A stretch of 64,000 bases of DNA from DMER01 sp003451645 (GTDB lineage Bacteria; Pseudomonadota; Alphaproteobacteria; Micropepsales; Micropepsaceae), in assembly GCA_031976175.1 (NCBI GenBank), contig DALYLR010000014.1, positions 1 to 64,000 of the forward strand. The letters run 5' to 3'. The notes under the pieces were generated by a model. That model ran no database searches. It saw only the letters and a list, made by a program, of their open reading frames with translations, and was not told the DNA's origin. The stretch's first letter is position 1. Each line of letters opens with the position of its first letter. Shown here piece by piece: positions 36,210 through 44,734 of the stretch. A program made the translations under genes and the position numbers.

Positions 36210-37270
36210 CCGAGGCCAGTACCGCTCTGACCCGCATGGACGGCCGCGAACCCTTGTGGCGCGATGCATTAACTGCATCAGCGGTTACCCTCATTTTGTT
36301 GGCGGCGGCCTATGGTGCGGTGCAGACCGGAAGCTTGCTCATTTATTGGCTGCCCCACGCCGTGGTTTCCCTCGTCCTCGTTGCGATGATCTGCATAGTG
36401 AAGCCCGTCCCGCGGCGTCAGGCAGCACTGCTTGTGATCTGCGTTCCAGCACTGGGCCCTTTCGGAGCTGCAGGTTGTCTCATTTGCATCGCGGCCGAGG
36501 CTTCCTTCCGCAACCATGCGCGCGGCTTTTTGGAGTGGTACGCAGAGCTCTTTCCTGATGAAGAGAGCGAACGGGCGGACGTCCTTCTGCGGCGTTTGCT
36601 GGCGGGCGGCGATCCTGCCCATGGTGCCTCAGAACTCGCGTCGTTTGCGGATGTCATGGAGCATGGTTCAATCGAGCAGAAGCAGGCCTTGGCAGCCTTG
36701 ATCGCCAGACGTTTCTCGCCAGCCTTTGCGCCGGCTTTGCGGCGCGCGCTCGAAGACCCCGTCCCCGCTGTCCGGGTTCAAGCGGCGGCTGCAGCCGCCG
36801 CGATCGAGGCCCGCTTTGCCGCACGCACAATGGCACTGCAAAGAGAGGCCCTGCGAGCTGGCGATGCGCCGGACACTCTCAGGCGTTTGGGACACCTGCA
36901 TGCCGAGATTGCGGCCTCTGGCCTCTTGGAAGAGGCGCGCGCCGCCGCGGCACGTGCGCAAGCGCTGGACTGCTTTCACGCCGTATTGGCCGCAAATGCC
37001 AGTGACGGCGAGGCCCTGCTTGCCGCAGGTGAACTGCACCTTGCAAACGCAGAACCCAATTTGGCGGCCGTAAAACTGCTTCGCGCGCTCGAATTGAACG
37101 GAGTGTCTGTCAGGGCGGCGGAGCTTCTTATTGAGGCGTTGCTCAAAGAACGCCGTTTCAAGGAATTGCGAACCTTCGCCATACATTGGCAAAAGAAATT
37201 GCCTCCGCACGAGCCCAGATCGGCACGCCTCAGAGCGGCGCTGCAGACTTGGGCGGAAACCGCAGCATGA
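36206..37270 (+). CDS. pelE: PelE-like inner membrane TPR protein, 354 aa
   Basis: Two or three N-terminal hydrophobic segments (about 22-45, 48-65, 73-95) are followed by a cytoplasmic helical region. It has HEAT/TPR-like repeats, e.g. LRRALEDPVPAVRVQAAAAAAAIEA and LLAAGELHLANAEPNLAAVKLL. This is the layout of PelE, an inner-membrane component thought to dock PelD, PelF and PelG. Starts and stops overlap with pelD and pelF as ATGA. Confidence 0.8.
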   Translation: MTEASTALTRMDGREPLWRDALTASAVTLILLAAAYGAVQTGSLLIYWLPHAVVSLVLVAMICIVKPVPRRQAALLVICVPALGPFGAAGCLICIAAEASFRNHARGFLEWYAELFPDEESERADVLLRRLLAGGDPAHGASELASFADVMEHGSIEQKQALAALIARRFSPAFAPALRRALEDPVPAVRVQAAAAAAAIEARFAARTMALQREALRAGDAPDTLRRLGHLHAEIAASGLLEEARAAAARAQALDCFHAVLAANASDGEALLAAGELHLANAEPNLAAVKLLRALELNGVSVRAAELLIEALLKERRFKELRTFAIHWQKKLPPHEPRSARLRAALQTWAETAA

Positions 37271-38787
37271 CCAATTCATACCCGAAAAGCACGCCAATTG
37301 CCGACATTTGCTTACTCTTGGAAGGGACCTATCCCTATGTTCTGGGTGGTGTGTCTTCATGGGTGCACGATCTGATTCAGGCACAGGCGCCGAAAACCTT
37401 CGCGCTGGTTTCCATCGTCCCGGACGATAGTCCACGCAAGCCTGTCTTCCAGGTTCCCGCAAATGTTGTCGCGTGGACGCATATATCGCTGAAGACCCTG
37501 CCCGATGCTCAATACCGCACTCAGGGTACGGATAATCTGCCGCAACGTCTTGCCCCGGCTCTGAATGATATGTTGCAGGGCGGCGGGCTGGCAGAGTTCT
37601 TCGAGGTCTTGCGGATATTGACTCCCTTCCGTGGACAACTGGGTCAAGCGGTGCTGCTGGACTCACCCGCTGCCTGGCAAGCTCTCATGGAGATGTATGG
37701 CAACGGCTATGATCACACATCATTCATCGATTACTTTTGGACCTGGCGGGCCTTGTTGACGGGCTTTTATGCAACCGCGCTCGCGGACCTGCCGCCCGCC
37801 AAGTGCTATCATGCGATCTCTACCGGCTATGCAGGTCTGCTGGCGGCGCGGGCGACCATTGAGACTGGCCGTCCCGCGCTATTAACCGAACATGGAATTT
37901 ACACGAACGAACGCCGGATCGAGATTTCTCTTGCCGATTGGCTGCATGATCCTGGCTCACTGTCTTTGGGCGCAGAGGTTCAGTTGAAGGGGCTGAAAGC
38001 GCTCTGGATCAGCGCTTTCAGTGCCTATGCGCGCATAACTTATGAAGGATGCGAGGCGATCACCACCTTGTACCGCGGCAATCAGGATATGCAGCGGCGC
38101 GATGGTGCGCCTGCGGAACGGCTGACAATCATACCCAATGGCGTGAACTATGCGCGCTTCAGCGCCCTGCCGCGCGCGCCGGCAGAAAGGCCTACGATTG
38201 CGCTCATTGGCCGTGTCGTACCGATCAAGGATATCAAGACATTTATCCGCACAGCCGCCATTCTGCGGCAAGACATACCGGCGCTCCGTGCCCTGATCAT
38301 GGGGCCGGATGACGAAGACCCAGACTACGCGAAAGAATGCCGTGCACTGGTGCAGCATCTCAATGTTCAGGACACGGTGCATCTTACTGGCCGCGTCAAG
38401 CTGGATGACTACTTGCCGCAGATCGATGTGAACGTGCTCACCTCCGTCTCGGAGGCACAGCCCCTTGTAGTGCTCGAGGCGGGCGCCGCCGGTGTTCCTT
38501 CAGTGTCCACCGATGTGGGCTGCTGCCGGGAACTGATCCTGGGCAACCCGGACGAGCGCCCCCATTTCGGGCCTGGCGGCGCGATCGTCCCGGTCGCCAG
38601 TCCGATTGCAACCGCAAGCGCACTGAAGACCCTGTTGCAAGATCGGGACGCACTTATCCGTGCTGGCAGGGCGCTGCAGGCGCGCGTCAAGGCCCACTAC
38701 AACAAGCCTGACATCGACCGGCGCTATGCGGAACTGTATGATCGCGCGCTTGCGCAACAATCAGAGCCAATACTCTTGGCGGGGTAA
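37267..38787 (+). CDS. pelF: Pel glycosyltransferase, 506 aa
   Basis: A cytoplasmic GT4-type glycosyltransferase that polymerises Pel from a UDP-sugar. The N-terminus (ADICLLLEGTYPYVLGGVSSW) is close to diagnostic for PelF. The GT-B fold second half shows IALIGRVVPIKDIKTFI and the E-x7-E motif in SEAQPLVVLEAGAAGVPSV. The length equals that of Pseudomonas PelF (about 507). The start at 37267 overlaps the pelE stop (ATGA). Confidence 0.95.
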   Translation: MTNSYPKSTPIADICLLLEGTYPYVLGGVSSWVHDLIQAQAPKTFALVSIVPDDSPRKPVFQVPANVVAWTHISLKTLPDAQYRTQGTDNLPQRLAPALNDMLQGGGLAEFFEVLRILTPFRGQLGQAVLLDSPAAWQALMEMYGNGYDHTSFIDYFWTWRALLTGFYATALADLPPAKCYHAISTGYAGLLAARATIETGRPALLTEHGIYTNERRIEISLADWLHDPGSLSLGAEVQLKGLKALWISAFSAYARITYEGCEAITTLYRGNQDMQRRDGAPAERLTIIPNGVNYARFSALPRAPAERPTIALIGRVVPIKDIKTFIRTAAILRQDIPALRALIMGPDDEDPDYAKECRALVQHLNVQDTVHLTGRVKLDDYLPQIDVNVLTSVSEAQPLVVLEAGAAGVPSVSTDVGCCRELILGNPDERPHFGPGGAIVPVASPIATASALKTLLQDRDALIRAGRALQARVKAHYNKPDIDRRYAELYDRALAQQSEPILLAG

Positions 38788-38791
38788 AGAT

Positions 38792-40186
38792 ATGGCGGGT
38801 ATTGGTTTTGCGCTGAAGCGCCTCGCGGACAAGCGGACATTAGGGTCGTCTGCCGCCGCCCTCACGATTTCGATGGTGGTCAGCGTCGGGCCATGGGTCA
38901 TGACTGTGCTGGCCGTCGCTACGCTCTACGCGCTTGCGGCCCCGCGGGTGGGATTGGATGTATTGTATGAGTTCCGGACCGCGCTGATCTACAATTTTGC
39001 CTTGACACTCGTTGCAACTGGGCCGGTCGTCATGGTGACCACGCGTCTTTTGGCGGACCGCATCTATGCCAAAGATGTGAGCGCGGCGCCGGGTGTGCTA
39101 ATTGCGGCAATCGGTTTGGTCCTCCTTTTTCTGACCCCATTGGCTGCGGCACTTTACATAGGCTATGCGGATCTATCTTGGCCGATGCGTATCGCGTCGA
39201 TCGTGAATTTCAATCTTGTGGCGCTGTTGTGGATCGCCACCGTTTTTCTGACGGCGCTCAAGGATTACCTGACAGTCACCTTCGCCTTCGCGCTTGGCTT
39301 GGCCGTGTCTGCTGGGTCCGGCCTTCTCTTGTCCACGTGGGGACCTGCTGGGCTCATGTGCGGTTTCTCGCTAGGGCTCGCGTTGGCCCTATTTTTGATC
39401 CTGGCACGGACATTCGCAGAGTACCCCGCCCCACTTTCAGGCTGGCGGGAGTTGTTCGTGTATCTGCGGCGCTATCCCACGTTGGCTGCCTCCGGATTGG
39501 TTTACAACGCCGCCATTTGGGCCGACAAATGGGTCATGTGGTCGGCGCCCGAGGCGGTGTGGCCCAGTTCGGGCCTTGTGAGCTACCCGGCCTATGACGG
39601 GGCAATGTTCTTTGCGCAGTTGACGCTGATACCAGCTTTTGCCGTCTTCGTCCTTTCGGTCGAGACAAACTTCTTTGACACCTACCGTCGCTTTTACAGG
39701 ACCATTGATGCTCATGGCTCGCTTGAGCGGATCAAGCAAGCCCATCAAGACATGCTACAGACGCTGTCCCACATCGCGTGGCGCATTATTGTTCTGCAGA
39801 CTTGCATAGCACTGTTTGCAATTCTTTTGACGCCAGGTCTCGCTCATCTAACCGGCCTGCATGGGCAGCAATTCGGCATATTCCGGTTTGGGGTTCTGGG
39901 CAGCCTCTTCCACGCGTTGTTTCTCTTCGCATCAATAGGCCTTGCCTATTTCGACTTGCGGCGCCAGGTCTTGCAGGCGCAAGTTTTGTTCCTTGTGCTG
40001 AACGCGGGCGCGACCATGGTCACACTCTATCTCGGCTTCGCTTGGTACGGCTATGGCTACTTTGCGGCGACCACCTTGGCTTTTGCCTATGTGTCGGTGT
40101 TGCTGACAACCGAGGTGAGACGCCTGCCCTATCTCACCTTCATCCTGAACAACCCTGCACTAAAGATGACGAGACCGGCGTCATAG
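38792..40186 (+). CDS. pelG: Pel inner-membrane transporter, 464 aa
   Basis: An integral membrane protein with about 12 helices of the MOP/polysaccharide-transporter type. It begins MAGIGFALKRLADKRTL, the usual PelG N-terminus. It is predicted to move the growing Pel chain across the inner membrane with PelF, PelD and PelE. It starts 4 bases after pelF. The last sense codon (TCA) is, on the other strand, the stop codon of the convergent glutamine synthetase-like gene. Confidence 0.93.
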   Translation: MAGIGFALKRLADKRTLGSSAAALTISMVVSVGPWVMTVLAVATLYALAAPRVGLDVLYEFRTALIYNFALTLVATGPVVMVTTRLLADRIYAKDVSAAPGVLIAAIGLVLLFLTPLAAALYIGYADLSWPMRIASIVNFNLVALLWIATVFLTALKDYLTVTFAFALGLAVSAGSGLLLSTWGPAGLMCGFSLGLALALFLILARTFAEYPAPLSGWRELFVYLRRYPTLAASGLVYNAAIWADKWVMWSAPEAVWPSSGLVSYPAYDGAMFFAQLTLIPAFAVFVLSVETNFFDTYRRFYRTIDAHGSLERIKQAHQDMLQTLSHIAWRIIVLQTCIALFAILLTPGLAHLTGLHGQQFGIFRFGVLGSLFHALFLFASIGLAYFDLRRQVLQAQVLFLVLNAGATMVTLYLGFAWYGYGYFAATTLAFAYVSVLLTTEVRRLPYLTFILNNPALKMTRPAS

Positions 40187-41569
40187 ATACCAAGAATATT
40201 CCTGCGGCGGAATGTGTTGGCGGAACCGGGCGAGTTCAACACGCTTGGTTGCGCAATAGACATCGACATACGCAGGCGAGAAGTACTCGCCAATGATTTT
40301 GCCGTTTTCCATGGCCAATAGAGCGCTATCAATGGCGAATGGTACGGTCACGTCCGTGAAGCCGCCTGCATTGCCCTCAAATGGCTGACCTGGATCGAGC
40401 CTGTTGATGATGCCGTAGTGGATCCCCGCCAAGACCGCCGCGATAGCCAGATAGGGGTTGGCATCGGCTCCCGAAACACGATGCTCAATGCGGCGCGCAT
40501 CCATTGCCCCTGCAGGAATACGAATGCCTGTTGAGCGATTGTTATAGCCCCATCGGCGGTTCATCGGCGTGAAGGCATTGGGTACAAACCGCCGATAGGA
40601 ATTTACGTTAGGCGCAAAGACGGCCATACCTTCGCCCATGATTGCTTGCAGGCCGCCAACCGCATAGCGCAACAATTCGCTGCCTTGCGGTGTGCCGTCG
40701 TCAAACACATTCCGTCCGCTCTTGTGAACCAGGCTGACATGGATATGCATTCCCGATCCGGGCGCGTTCAGATACGGCTTGGCCATAAAGCTCGCATCCA
40801 TGCCATGCCGGTTGGCGGCACCACGAATGATCTGCCGCAGGAAAACAGCATGATTGGCCGCCAATGCCGCATCGTTCTGGTGATGTAAGTTGACTTCGAA
40901 CTGTCCCGGTGCATGCTCGGATGTGACCGTCGTTGCTGGGACGCCTTGAATCCTCGCAGCCTCCGCGACATCCTCGAGGAACTCCACATAACGATCGAGG
41001 TCTTGGACACCGTAGACCGATACCGATGCCTCTCGTTCTAGCGTACCCGGCACGAGCGGTGGCTGAGGCGCGCCAAAGTCAAGCCGGTCCTTATCCAGCA
41101 AGAAAAACTCAAGCTCTGCTGCAATGGTCGGCCGCAACTCAAGTTCACGAAACCGGGCTGCCACGGACTGGAGCACGTTTCGCGGCTCCGCAAAGTAAGG
41201 CAGCCCATTGTTATCTGTAAGGCTCATGAGGACTTGTGCATGTGGTTTGCGCGTTCCGGCTATTCGGGCCAATGTCCCAGGGACCACATGAGCGATGCCG
41301 TCGGGATCGCCGTCGCCATAGCCCCGACCCGTTGCGTCCGTCGTCTCGCCCCGCGCATCAAGCAGATAAATGGTAAACGGCATCTGCAATCCGGCCTGAA
41401 AGACCTTGGCAATCTCGGCAACCGGATAGCGCTTACCCCTGATAGTGCCGCAAAGGTCAACGAACACGCAGTCAACGGCTTCGATGTCAGAATTCGCTGT
41501 CAGAAACGCCGACAGTTCGGCCAAATTGGCGTCAACCGACTGATTTTTCGTAAGTTTTTCGGCCTTCAT
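40181..41569 (-). CDS. Glutamine synthetase-family protein, gamma-glutamylputrescine synthetase-like, 462 aa
   Basis: Class I glutamine-synthetase fold: the N-terminal beta-grasp domain includes DCVFVDLCGTIRGKRYPV, and the catalytic domain has AAELEFFLLDK, PGQFEVNLHHQNDA, GSGMHIHVS and NRRWGYNNRSTGIRIP. The short length and sequence place it in the PuuA-like group, which glutamylates polyamines. The neighbouring polyamine uptake and synthesis genes agree, but the substrate is inferred. The start at 41569 (MKAEKLTKNQ) was preferred over 41599. It is convergent with pelG, with a 6-base overlap. Confidence 0.85.
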   Translation of the reverse strand: MKAEKLTKNQSVDANLAELSAFLTANSDIEAVDCVFVDLCGTIRGKRYPVAEIAKVFQAGLQMPFTIYLLDARGETTDATGRGYGDGDPDGIAHVVPGTLARIAGTRKPHAQVLMSLTDNNGLPYFAEPRNVLQSVAARFRELELRPTIAAELEFFLLDKDRLDFGAPQPPLVPGTLEREASVSVYGVQDLDRYVEFLEDVAEAARIQGVPATTVTSEHAPGQFEVNLHHQNDAALAANHAVFLRQIIRGAANRHGMDASFMAKPYLNAPGSGMHIHVSLVHKSGRNVFDDGTPQGSELLRYAVGGLQAIMGEGMAVFAPNVNSYRRFVPNAFTPMNRRWGYNNRSTGIRIPAGAMDARRIEHRVSGADANPYLAIAAVLAGIHYGIINRLDPGQPFEGNAGGFTDVTVPFAIDSALLAMENGKIIGEYFSPAYVDVYCATKRVELARFRQHIPPQEYSWYL

Positions 41570-41895
41570 ACAGAGCATTCCGGAGGTAGCCAGAAACAAG
41601 CGGCTGGCGTGAGGAAGCAGCGCACGTCACTTTTAGCCGATTGCGCGGCAGGCAACAGAGGCAATTGGCAGAGCGCACAGGCCACAACCTTAAAAAAAAT
41701 TTAGAAAGAGACGCTGCGCATATTGCCCTGGGTTGGGGAAATCACTAATGTCCGGGTCAGTCGCACTAAGACGGGAGAACGGTTAATCCGGTCTCTAGGG
41801 CCTCGCCGGACGCCTGAAGGCGCCTTGCGGATCGGCTGTCTGACGTCGATTAGGGGATCACTTGGCCTCACCCGGGCCATGTTTCGGAGAATCAA
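41570..41895. other. 326-base gene-free region between divergent genes
   Basis: This must hold the promoters of the glutamine synthetase-like gene (minus) and the PAPEAA-repeat gene (plus). Seen in it are an A-rich run (about 41690-41703), a small hairpin CGCC-TGAA-GGCG near 41810, and GGAGA just before the plus-strand ATG. I see no convincing coding frame, riboswitch or consensus promoter. Confidence 0.5.
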
Positions 41896-42213
41896 ATGAA
41901 CAGAACTGGTATTTTCCTCTTCGTCGCGATCGTCATCTTGGCGGTGGCGGCTTACTTCTACTGGCCCGCGCTGACCGGCAAGAAGCCGGAAGCGACTGGC
42001 ACGGAAACCACGACCCCAGCTCCGGAAGCCGCTCCGGCTCCTGAAGCTGCTCCTGCTCCCGAAGCCGCTCCGGCTCCTGAGGCTGCTCCTGCTCCCGAAG
42101 CCGCGCCGGCTCCGGAAGCCGCTCCGGCTCCTGAGGCTGCTCCTGCTCCCGAAGCCGCTCCGGCAGCTCCGGAAGCCGCTCCGGCCGCTCCGGAAGCGCC
42201 TCCCGCTCAGTAA
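41896..42213 (+). CDS. Small anchored protein with PAPEAA tandem repeats, 105 aa
   Basis: An N-terminal membrane helix (about 5-23, FLFVAIVILAVAAYFYW) is followed by a short linker and then about ten repeats of PAPEAA (later PAAPEAA). These form a rigid, acidic Pro/Ala/Glu rod pointing into the periplasm. GGAGA lies 5 bases upstream of the ATG, and a strong terminator follows 29 bases after the stop, so it is a monocistronic gene. The function is unknown; a spacer or cell-envelope linker is plausible. Confidence 0.8.
   Translation: MNRTGIFLFVAIVILAVAAYFYWPALTGKKPEATGTETTTPAPEAAPAPEAAPAPEAAPAPEAAPAPEAAPAPEAAPAPEAAPAPEAAPAAPEAAPAAPEAPPAQ
42018..42183 (+). repeat. 18-bp coding tandem repeat (PAPEAA)
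   Basis: About nine units of a ccngctccngaagccgct-like 18-mer, with a 36-base higher-order alternation (gaa gcc / gag gct). The near identity of neighbouring units points to recent unit duplication, so the copy number is probably variable. The reverse strand yields a long Arg/Ser-rich frame that is not a gene. Confidence 0.85.
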
Positions 42214-42241
42214 GCCTCTGGCCGAACGCGTAGTAATGAGG

Positions 42242-42273
42242 ACGGCCCGCACTTTTTGCGGGCCGTTTTTTTT
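42242..42273 (+). terminator. Strong intrinsic terminator
   Basis: ACGGCCCGC-ACTTTTT-GCGGGCCGT, a 9-bp stem, followed by seven further T residues, just after the PAPEAA gene. Confidence 0.93.
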
Positions 42274-42393
42274 CGTGCTGCCTCAAGTTTGGTCTTAAAC
42301 TGAGCACAACCAAACGCTAACCTACGAAGTTGCGAGGGTTTTTCTGCTGTCGTTTGCGCTCTCGCGGCAACCATTGAACGAGGATTGTTGGAC

Positions 42394-43473
42394 ATGGTTT
42401 CTATGAAAACTCTCGCCGTCACGCTCGCTGCCGCCGCAACGGCCGTACTGACAGTGCTTGCCGCCCCTGCCGCAAAAGCGGCCAATGCGAAAGACTTGAC
42501 GCTGTTTACCTTTGAGGACTGGGGCAATCCGCCTTTCCTGGCCGAGTACAAGAAGAAGTACAACGCGGTCCCCAAGTACGTGATTTTCGCTGACGAAGAC
42601 GAGGCTTTCACGAAGATGCGTGGGGGCTTTAAGCCGGACGTGATGGGTCCGTGCTCCTATGAGTATGGCCGTTGGCAAGAGGCAGGCTTCTTGCGTCCGA
42701 TTGACGTGACGAAGCTCAGCAATTGGAACAAGATCGCGCCTTCTTTGCGCAACTTCCCTGGCGTCATGAAGAGCCCCACCGAAGCCTGGTTCGTGCCGCA
42801 ATATTGGGCCAATACATCCGTAACCTATCGCACGGACCTGGCCCCAGAATATGCTCAAAAAGAGAGCTACAACATTCTCTTCGACCCGAAATATAAGGGC
42901 AAGGTTGCCGCTTTGGACGGCGTCGATGACACTGTCTCCTTGATCGCCAAGGCCAAGGGCATCGATGTCTACAACATGACGCCAGAGCAATGGGGCAAGT
43001 TGCAGGGCTATCTGCGTGAATTCGTCAAGAATGCGCGCTTCATTTCGTCGGACGAGACATCTCTGAGCCAGGCTCTCGCGTCTGGTGAAATCGTCGCCGC
43101 CATCACCTGGAACCAAACGTGGCGCTCCTTGAAGAAGGACGGCATCAAGGTCAACTTCATGAGTCCGCCAGAGGGCCGGTTTACCTATGTGTGCGGTTTG
43201 ACGATCCACAAGGACACGATCGACGCCGAAAAGGCGCACGCACTTGTTGATTCGGGGATTGGCGATGAGGCAGCAGCCTACATGCTTGGCGAATTAGGCA
43301 ATGGTCCGGCGAACACCTCTATCTTGAGCAAATTCACCGATGCGCAACTGACTGAGTTAGGTCTGCCCCGAGATGTCGATAACTTTATGAAGTCGGGCAC
43401 GTTTCAGGTCCGCCTGAAAAACAAGGAGGCTATCGTAAAGGTTTGGTCAGAGATGCGGGCTGGCGGGCGCTGA
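42394..43473 (+). CDS. PotD-like periplasmic polyamine-binding protein, 359 aa
   Basis: An ABC-transporter solute-binding protein. The signal peptide ends near VLAAPAAKA (about 30). The mature protein begins like PotD/PotF (LTLFTFEDWGNPPFLAEYKKKYN) and has SYNILFDPKYKGKVAALDGVDDT and WNQTWRSLKKDGIKVNFMSPPEG. It probably delivers putrescine or spermidine to the PotBCA proteins encoded at 50835-53728, although it is separated from them by 7 kb. The ATG at 42394 has CGAGGA 9 bases upstream; 42403 is an alternative. Confidence 0.88.
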   Translation: MVSMKTLAVTLAAAATAVLTVLAAPAAKAANAKDLTLFTFEDWGNPPFLAEYKKKYNAVPKYVIFADEDEAFTKMRGGFKPDVMGPCSYEYGRWQEAGFLRPIDVTKLSNWNKIAPSLRNFPGVMKSPTEAWFVPQYWANTSVTYRTDLAPEYAQKESYNILFDPKYKGKVAALDGVDDTVSLIAKAKGIDVYNMTPEQWGKLQGYLREFVKNARFISSDETSLSQALASGEIVAAITWNQTWRSLKKDGIKVNFMSPPEGRFTYVCGLTIHKDTIDAEKAHALVDSGIGDEAAAYMLGELGNGPANTSILSKFTDAQLTELGLPRDVDNFMKSGTFQVRLKNKEAIVKVWSEMRAGGR

Positions 43474-43498
43474 ACAAAGCGCCCCGCTGACGTCACTT

Positions 43499-43533
43499 AA
43501 GATGGCGGCGCCAATTATGGTGGCCGCCATCTT
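43499..43533. terminator. Bidirectional terminator-like hairpin between convergent genes
   Basis: AAGATGGCGGC and GCCGCCATCTT form a perfect 11-bp stem with a 13-base loop, between the binding-protein stop and the anti-sigma stop. The T tract is short on both strands, so termination efficiency is uncertain. Confidence 0.6.
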
Positions 43534-43556
43534 TACAAATGAATTGACCCAAAGCG

Positions 43557-44024
43557 CTAAATGACGTTGGTGAGATTTGCAGTGATGCTGCGGACATCAC
43601 GGGCAATGGCTTCAAGATCTTCGCCAATGGTTTCCCAGGCCGCCGAGTCTGACAAGTCAGGGGCCCCAACGGTGCCTTCGGGCCGCAACACCGCCCAAGC
43701 CGTCAGAACACTCAGCACCAATGTTGCCGCCACAGCGGTCGCGCGCCAAGAGTTACGCCCGCCCATGTTAGCTCCAGCAAAGGCGCCATGCGGTTTGGCT
43801 CCAGGAGCGGAGGCCATCACGCGATCAAGCAGCGCATCTGAAGGCAGTACGTCAGCTTCGTTCGACAACATGCGGTCAAGCTCTTGGACATCTGCCAAGT
43901 AGGCGGCCGCCTCCGCATTCGAGCCCGCGAAAGCCAACATATCGCCGCGCACAGCCTCAGGCCACCGCGACGGGTCTGCCCCATAGGCATCCGCAATATG
44001 CTTGAACCTAGACATCAACATCAT
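43557..44024 (-). CDS. Putative membrane anti-sigma factor, 155 aa
   Basis: A cytoplasmic N-terminal region (about 1-90) with RFKHIADAYGADPSRWPEAVR, a single transmembrane helix (about 94-113) and a 40-residue periplasmic tail. It lies 26 bases downstream of an ECF sigma gene on the same strand, the usual arrangement of a sigma/anti-sigma pair. No zinc-binding HxxxCxxC motif of ZAS-type anti-sigmas is seen. The assignment is from context and topology. Confidence 0.68.
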   Translation of the reverse strand: MMLMSRFKHIADAYGADPSRWPEAVRGDMLAFAGSNAEAAAYLADVQELDRMLSNEADVLPSDALLDRVMASAPGAKPHGAFAGANMGGRNSWRATAVAATLVLSVLTAWAVLRPEGTVGAPDLSDSAAWETIGEDLEAIARDVRSITANLTNVI

Positions 44025-44050
44025 AGGACACTCACCCTATCCTCAGCCAG

Positions 44051-44710
44051 CTAACCGACTTCGCCATCAACACTGCCTTCAAATCCATCCCGCTCCTTTA
44101 GCAAGAGCTCTTTGAGCGATCTGCGCCCGCGCGCCAGCAAACTCTCAACCGCCTCCACCGAAATCTCCATCCGGGCAGCGGTCTCGATGTTCGACAGCCC
44201 AACATAATGCGCACAGACAATGGCTTCTCTTTGACGGTCGGGAAGTCCTTTCAATGCCTCTTGTACGGCTGTTGCCAACTGCGCTTTATAAACCTGTTTG
44301 GCTGGCCCGTCGGACCGATCACCAATCTCGGAGACGCCCGGCGTGTCAGATGAGACAAGCCGGATTCGCCGGGAACGCAACCTATCATAGCACAAATTCA
44401 TCGTCACACGGTGCAACCACGTCTCAAAGCGCGCCGCGCCGCTTTCCCATCGCGCAGCATGGCGCCATGCGCGCAAAAATGTCTCCTGTGTTACGTCTTC
44501 CGCCTCTTCCTTGCTGCCCAGCATGCGCCGGGCGAGATTGAAAAGTTTGGATAAATGCCGGTTCATTAGGTCACGGGCTGCGGCTTGATCGCCGCCGGCA
44601 ATCCTCGCAACCAGCTCGGCATCAGGATCCACGGACATTCTTGGCTCTACCCACACCGTGGCCTGGATATCATTTGTCCTCGGCAATTCCACGAGTCTGA
44701 TCCTAGCCAT
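44051..44710 (-). CDS. ECF (sigma-70 group 4) RNA polymerase sigma factor, 219 aa
   Basis: Region 2 (LFNLARRMLGSKEEAEDVTQETFLRAW) and region 4 (LPDRQREAIVCAHYVGLSNIETAARMEISVEAVESLLARGRRSL) are complete. An N-terminal extension of about 24 residues precedes the usual ECF start; ATG at 44710 has AGAGG close upstream, and 44638 is the shorter alternative. It is the fourth gene of a tight five-gene run (gaps 12, 6, 24 and 26 bases), so it probably controls its own operon. The inducing signal is unknown. Confidence 0.92.
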   Translation of the reverse strand: MARIRLVELPRTNDIQATVWVEPRMSVDPDAELVARIAGGDQAAARDLMNRHLSKLFNLARRMLGSKEEAEDVTQETFLRAWRHAARWESGAARFETWLHRVTMNLCYDRLRSRRIRLVSSDTPGVSEIGDRSDGPAKQVYKAQLATAVQEALKGLPDRQREAIVCAHYVGLSNIETAARMEISVEAVESLLARGRRSLKELLLKERDGFEGSVDGEVG

Positions 44711-44734
44711 GCGACCTCTAACGGCTGCTTGCAG

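Noticed and set aside
36668..37666. Minus-strand 332-residue frame
   Set aside because: It is antisense to pelE and pelF and has no recognisable domain or ribosome site.
41701..42252. Minus-strand 183-residue Arg/Ser-rich frame over the PAPEAA repeat
   Set aside because: It is the reverse complement of a codon-biased tandem repeat; the plus-strand frame has a ribosome site, membrane helix and terminator.
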